This document shows positions 59,793 to 64,000 of a DNA stretch of 64,000 nucleotides, piece after piece (the stretch's first letter is position 1; every line of letters begins with the position of its first letter). Source of the DNA: Lamellibrachia columna (taxonomy: Eukaryota; Annelida; Polychaeta; Sabellida; Siboglinidae); assembly GCA_963662155.1 (NCBI GenBank), contig OY759265.1, positions 59,314,720 through 59,378,719 of the forward strand, given 5' to 3'. Position numbers and translations under genes: made by a program. The notes under the pieces are model-generated. The model had not been told where the DNA came from, made no database searches, and saw nothing but the letters and a program-made list of their open reading frames with translations.

Positions 59793-61977
59793 TCAGTCAT
59801 CATCCATTGCCTGATCAGCCACATAGCGTCTATAAAGCACACTAGCATAAACGGCCAACAATACCATGACAAAGACGTCGTCAAGGAGACCCAGAATGCC
59901 AAATGCCGACTCGGGGATAATGTCCAGCGGAGAGACAATGTAAATGAATGCCATGACACAGCAGACGATGAGGCGGATACGAAACATGAGCACGAGACCA
60001 TGCAGCGAGAAGAACTCGCCCACTAGGTGGCGCAGCAGAATGGGCAGATCTCGCAGCTGGTCAAGGAGCTGAAACACAAGTTGCCACATTTAGACATATC
60101 TCATCTTATCATCAACTCTTTGGAATTCTCACCGTTAGTGTTAGATCAGTAGGAAACATAATAAAAAAGCTCCCCAGCATATTCATCCATCAGTTGACAA
60201 CTTTAACATTGTATATTGATTTTGAGATTGTCTAACCCTTTCATTCTGATGCACTTGTGAGGTCCGGTTTCTGAGGATTTAGGTGTATTATTATCTAGTT
60301 GTCTGGAGGATGGATCATATAAAAGTTGTTCATGATACTTCTTCATTGGTGTCTGCCTTGCATAAATTTTAGTTTAGTAACTGTTCAGACACAAGTAGTT
60401 TTGGATAGGTTAAATATGGTCTTCCATCAAATACAATTGACATCAATCACATTAAACTTTACATGCAATCTCTGTATCACTAGAAGAACATATATGAATG
60501 CTGAATGCCCAGAAACATCATACAATGTACATTTTTTACAATGTTATGGCTGTTAAATGATTTGAAGATGTCCATCGACACATACTCCACCAACATCTGA
60601 TTCTTTGCTGTATCCAGAAAATATCAGTATATAAAATTTTTTTGCTTTAGCACTCCCTAGAAATAATAATGCCCTACAGATTACAGATGTTCTGGTATTT
60701 TGCACGTACCGCAACTGGCTGGCCAGAGAAGCGTCGGTTGTACATGGCAATAAGATGAAGAACATCAGATTTTTCTTCCGATGTCCTTTCCATTTCATCT
60801 TCCGAAAAGTTATGTAGCAATATTGTAACCTGAAATGTGATCAAACAGAAGACAGTCTACTTTAATACCACTGAAGTTTTGATGGTGTAATTCCACACTG
60901 TCCTAATGTCCTACAAAATACAGAGGCGTTTTGACCATGTTGTCAACACCTATGCAGAACTGGATCACCTGTAAAACATCAATGAGTACACCAGAGGTCC
61001 GTGTCAACAGAATATATCAAACAGCAAATACAGTTCTTATAAAGATCATATAAACAGTTTAACAAGTTTTTTCCATGGGCTCACAAGTTTTATGTGAATT
61101 ATACTTTCATACAAGAAACATATAAGTTGTCAAGATTTTGCCTGTAATTGCCCCAGACAGCTGTCAATCAATGTAGCAATGGTGGCACCACACAACGTAC
61201 CTCTTGTCTACAGATAGGACAGCGTACTGCTCCCAGCCAGTTACCGTGCTGCCAGTAAGTTGTTATACACTGACCTAAAACATATCATCATTAATCTCAT
61301 ATTATTTTATTTTATCACTCAACAGATGAAGTCTGTAATTTTTCCTATTTAATACACAGTGTGATTTATTTAAAAATCACCCCAAACGATACATGTGCAT
61401 TTGTTAGTGCGGTGTCCCATATAAGTAAGGTCTAGGGGTTGTTTATTTTGAAAACAGAACTTAAAGGTTCTGAGTATATAAAATAGCATTAGTAATAGTA
61501 TATAGTATTACTAGATTATTAGCAATTAGTTCCAGTTTGCACAAATTCAGATCGAACAAGATTGCCATCCAATACATACAATTGCAGATTGCAAGCGGAC
61601 AAGGAAGGCATTGGTGTTTCATGATTCTAACAATCTATGAGATATAGGTCAATTCTGTTTTTAAACATATTCACACCACAGCTGTAGTTTGTAATTAAAT
61701 AATCAATAGGTAATGCGTTCCATTAATTTATCAACCTGAAGAACTTAAACACCTGCATACCACAAAATATGTGTCCACAATTTGTTTCCACTGAAAGCTG
61801 CCGTTCACCAAGGCAAATGGGACACATGATGTCTGACCCCCGAAATGTCCGTCGTTGTGGATCAGTCTCCATGCTGTGTTGACTTAGTCGCTGCCTGGCA
61901 TCTAGAACACTGGCTTGACTGTCGGGATGGATGTCATAGTTTTGGTGCCTCATCTTAGTCCTGTGTTTTGGCAAATT
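59793..61977 (-). CDS. RNF170: E3 ubiquitin ligase RNF170, 5' partial, four exons
   Basis: An ER membrane RING ligase; in vertebrates it ubiquitinates activated IP3 receptors. Exons on the minus strand: about 61977-61761, 61274-61201, 60829-60710, 60068-59793 (stop at 59795-59793). Phases agree, giving about 220 codons from the Met at 61953, against 258 residues in human. The RING finger has CPIC (exon 1 here), [12 protein letters not shown] and RCPICRQE (exon 2). Then come YNRRFSGQP (exon 3) and the C-terminal membrane region with two hydrophobic segments around [19 protein letters not shown] (exon 4), a DUF1232-type motif. The N-terminal membrane segment of the family is not found; an upstream exon is needed because a stop lies in frame just before 61977. 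Confidence 0.9.
60240..60295. mobile_element. LINE/SINE tail, L2/CR1-like type
   Basis: GGTCCGGTTTCTGAGGATTTAGGTG followed by TATTATTATC, similar to the tail after the LINE at 31476-32350. No coding part is attached. Confidence 0.55.
61555..61735 (-). mobile_element. CR1/jockey-like LINE 3' end in RNF170 intron
   Basis: ACAAGATTGCCATCC, GGACAAGGAAGGCATTGG and TTTTTAAACATATTCACAC match, in order, the complement of the LINE tail and last coding part. It ends about 25 bases from the donor of the first recognised RNF170 exon. Confidence 0.75.
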
Positions 61978-62896
61978 CTTTTAGTTGCTGCAAGTTACAT
62001 CATATCATATCTGCACAGAAAGTAAGGTAAGGAAAGAAACAGAGCTTGATAGTTTCAACTTGAATCAGATAATGCAAAAAATATATAAACATGCATGTGT
62101 AAAATCTCATTCAATCTCTATATGAACTTGCCAAACTATGAACTTTCATTTTAAATATAGATTTAACAACAACAACAAAAGTGTATCAATAAAGACAGTT
62201 GCCTTACATCAGGTCTATAATATGGCTTACCATGAGTAAAATATTTATGTTTCATAATGTCGATCGTCAGGCGTCATCATGTCACTTAGTCATTTATGTC
62301 GGAGTAAGGTAGCAGTCGTTATTGTACAATGCATTTCTTGGGCTGCACACGCATGGCTTGTGAGAATCACAGCCATATGCAAAATTTCAAATAGCATCAA
62401 TTACATGTCTGTAGTCACCCCTAAAATTTTGCAATAAAGAGAATAGATATAAATTTCAAATGCCTAGAAAATGGAAAATTTAATATTTAAGGTGAATTCT
62501 TTACAGTTTTGCCCACATCCTCTGGGTCTGTATACAGGTATCATATTGTATTGATGTAAGCTTCCAAACTTTCCAGCGGAGGTCACCTCATGATAATAGA
62601 CCACAAAGTTGATGCACTTAGTAACACAGAGAATACAGTGAACACAACACCCAGATATATAGAAAGACTTATGAAAAGTACACAAAAACATGTCATAGAT
62701 TGGAATGGTCTAAAGATCAGATTACAGCAAATGTGAAATGATCATCACATTACATTATCATTATACTTTACAGTCATTATCTTTGCCAATGTCAGTTCAT
62801 GTATTTGTTTCAAGGGAGAAAGTAAACGTGTATCACACATTCTATGCTTATTTCTTTCTAACGTATTGCCTAAGTCGGAAAGACAACGGACCACAG
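61978..62896. other. RNF170 upstream intron or promoter-side DNA
   Basis: AT-rich, no exon supported. The missing 5' exon of RNF170 may lie here or beyond the window. Confidence 0.45.
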
Positions 62897-63577
62897 CAGA
62901 CCTGGGACCAAGTACATTTTTGTGAGCACAAGTACATTGGTGATACGAGTATGAGTACATTGCTAAAAGTACATTCTCACGAGTACAAGTAAAAGTACGA
63001 GTACATTTTTTATAACATTTCCATTCCTAAACATATGGTTACCTTTTACGACCCCCCCCTTTTACAAATATACAGACACAGTATGACTCATAAATCAGTT
63101 ATTGTTTGCTTCTTAACTGCAATTAACAATTCATAAACGACATGCTTTCATATAATAATACCCATTAAACCAATATCTTTGTAGTTAGTCTACCAATGGC
63201 TAAACATTACTCCCCCCAAACATGTACATCGTTTGAAGGGGTAGAGGTGAGAAAATTTGTCCAAATTGGAAAAAAGAGGATGTGTGGCAATTTGAATAAA
63301 GTTTGCTTGTCCTTGTTTTGAATAAAGACCACATGAGACCAATTTACATGCTGATACATCCGTTCAGTTTGTCTTTTTTTGGTGTACAAAGGCAGTGTTG
63401 CAATTTGTAATCTGTTTATATTAGAAGTTTGCAATTTATATTTTCTGCTCTTAGACTTAGTGTGTTGAGATGGTTAGCACATGCCAATATAACAGGCTCA
63501 AAATCTCCTTTGTACTTTTTAGTCAGACTGCTGGCACTAGATTATACTAATAGTATGGTGTAGGGCTGCAGGGGTAA
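62897..63577. mobile_element. hAT-family copy, one end recognised
   Basis: Starts CAGACCTGGGACCAAGTAC, then GTACGAGTAC-type subterminal repeats. Bases about 63020-63560 match the complement of 40974-41430 (for example CTACCAATGG...AACATTAC, and CAGACTGCTGGCACTAGATTA). Similarity stops near 63560. The 8 bases before the left end (GACCACAG) recur at 63578, but the right side lacks a matching inverted end. Confidence 0.65.
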
Positions 63578-64000
63578 GACCACAGCTGACCTTCTTGTTT
63601 ATTGTTTCACACAAATGTAGGGCATATGAAATTGTAAAATGGGAACTTAATAAATTAATATTATGTGACATGAGTACCTTTGAGCAGGAATATTCACAGG
63701 TTTGTTTGTAGAAGCTATTGGCTATGAAACAGTGCATTCTTTAGAGTTTAACTGGTGGAGGGATTTATGGGAATTTTTCTGCTATGGGCCATGTGGGTGC
63801 ATGAATACATGGCTATTTTTGTCAAAATTGATAGGCATCGCACGTCGGGGCATTTTAAAAGAGCTGGAGGTATGTGATTTTGGTAAAATTTGGTCAGTAT
63901 ATCAATGAGATGATTGCAGTTGCTGTGGACAATTTTAAGAATTTTTGATGGTCACGTTTTCTTATAATCAGACAAAACGTTAACATGGCCACCAGTGCAA
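63578..64000. other. Window end, no feature supported
   Basis: No exon, repeat or element that I can support. The last 46 bases read on the minus strand as a hydrophobic stretch, discussed under rejected items. Confidence 0.4.

Noticed and set aside
62889..63585. Target duplication GACCACAG bounding the third hAT copy
   Set aside because: The 8-mer recurs exactly where similarity ends, but the right side has no inverted terminal sequence, so it could be chance.
63953..64000. Missing RNF170 membrane exon on the minus strand (ALVAMLTFCLIIRK)
   Set aside because: Hydrophobic and in a plausible place, but the only nearby donor (GTGACC) leaves a phase that no acceptor before the known exon can complete, and the window ends too soon to judge.

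Overview
This window is animal (metazoan) nuclear DNA. It carries four multi-exon protein genes with canonical GT-AG introns, AT-rich intergenic and intronic sequence, and a dense, mostly decayed set of non-LTR, LTR, Penelope-like and DNA transposons. The mix of CR1/jockey-like LINEs, RTE-like LINEs, Penelope-like pieces and hAT/pogo-like elements suggests a non-vertebrate, probably aquatic, animal. The species cannot be named from the sequence.

The genes were rebuilt exon by exon from splice sites and reading phase. (1) TTLL7, a tubulin polyglutamylase, on + from 7931 to 32498: 16 exons in phase, only the start codon missing. (2) CWC27, a spliceosome-associated cyclophilin, on - from 43840 to 34027: 11 exons that sum exactly to 486 codons plus stop. 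(3) CARNMT1, carnosine N-methyltransferase, on + from 43972 to 56570: 8 exons, 381 codons plus stop. (4) RNF170, an ER membrane RING E3 ligase, on - from about 61977 to 59793: four 3' exons, with the N-terminal membrane segment not found. TTLL7 and CWC27 are tail to tail. CWC27 and CARNMT1 are head to head, with 131 bases between start codons and CCAAT motifs on both strands. CARNMT1 and RNF170 converge.

Region by region: 1-7900 holds microsatellites and broken copies of one LINE family. 7931-32498 is TTLL7, with introns full of insertions: a Gypsy-like LTR element carrying a Penelope-like fragment, TA-rich arrays around a dispersed repeat, a 30-bp minisatellite, a 53-bp minisatellite grown from a LINE 3' end, a 993-bp hAT element, a pogo-like element, an RTE-like LINE with a 34-bp target duplication, and another LINE fragment. 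34027-43840 is CWC27, with a 22-bp nested tandem array and a 2.3-kb hAT element. 43972-56570 is CARNMT1, with a hAT relative, a LINE with an open 450-codon frame, and several tandem arrays. 56571-64000 is intergenic DNA, RNF170 and a further hAT-family copy.

The most unusual feature is in CARNMT1 intron 4. A 38-bp unit is repeated exactly 23 times (50399-51272) directly in front of exon 5. Each unit is a copy of the exon's own 3' splice site and first codons, so most units join a pyrimidine tract, CAG and a GTGTAAGG donor-like sequence. The result is a ladder of recursive-splice-like sites of which only the last gives the correct protein. Minisatellites in TTLL7 and CWC27 introns also carry splice-signal-like motifs on the sense strand.
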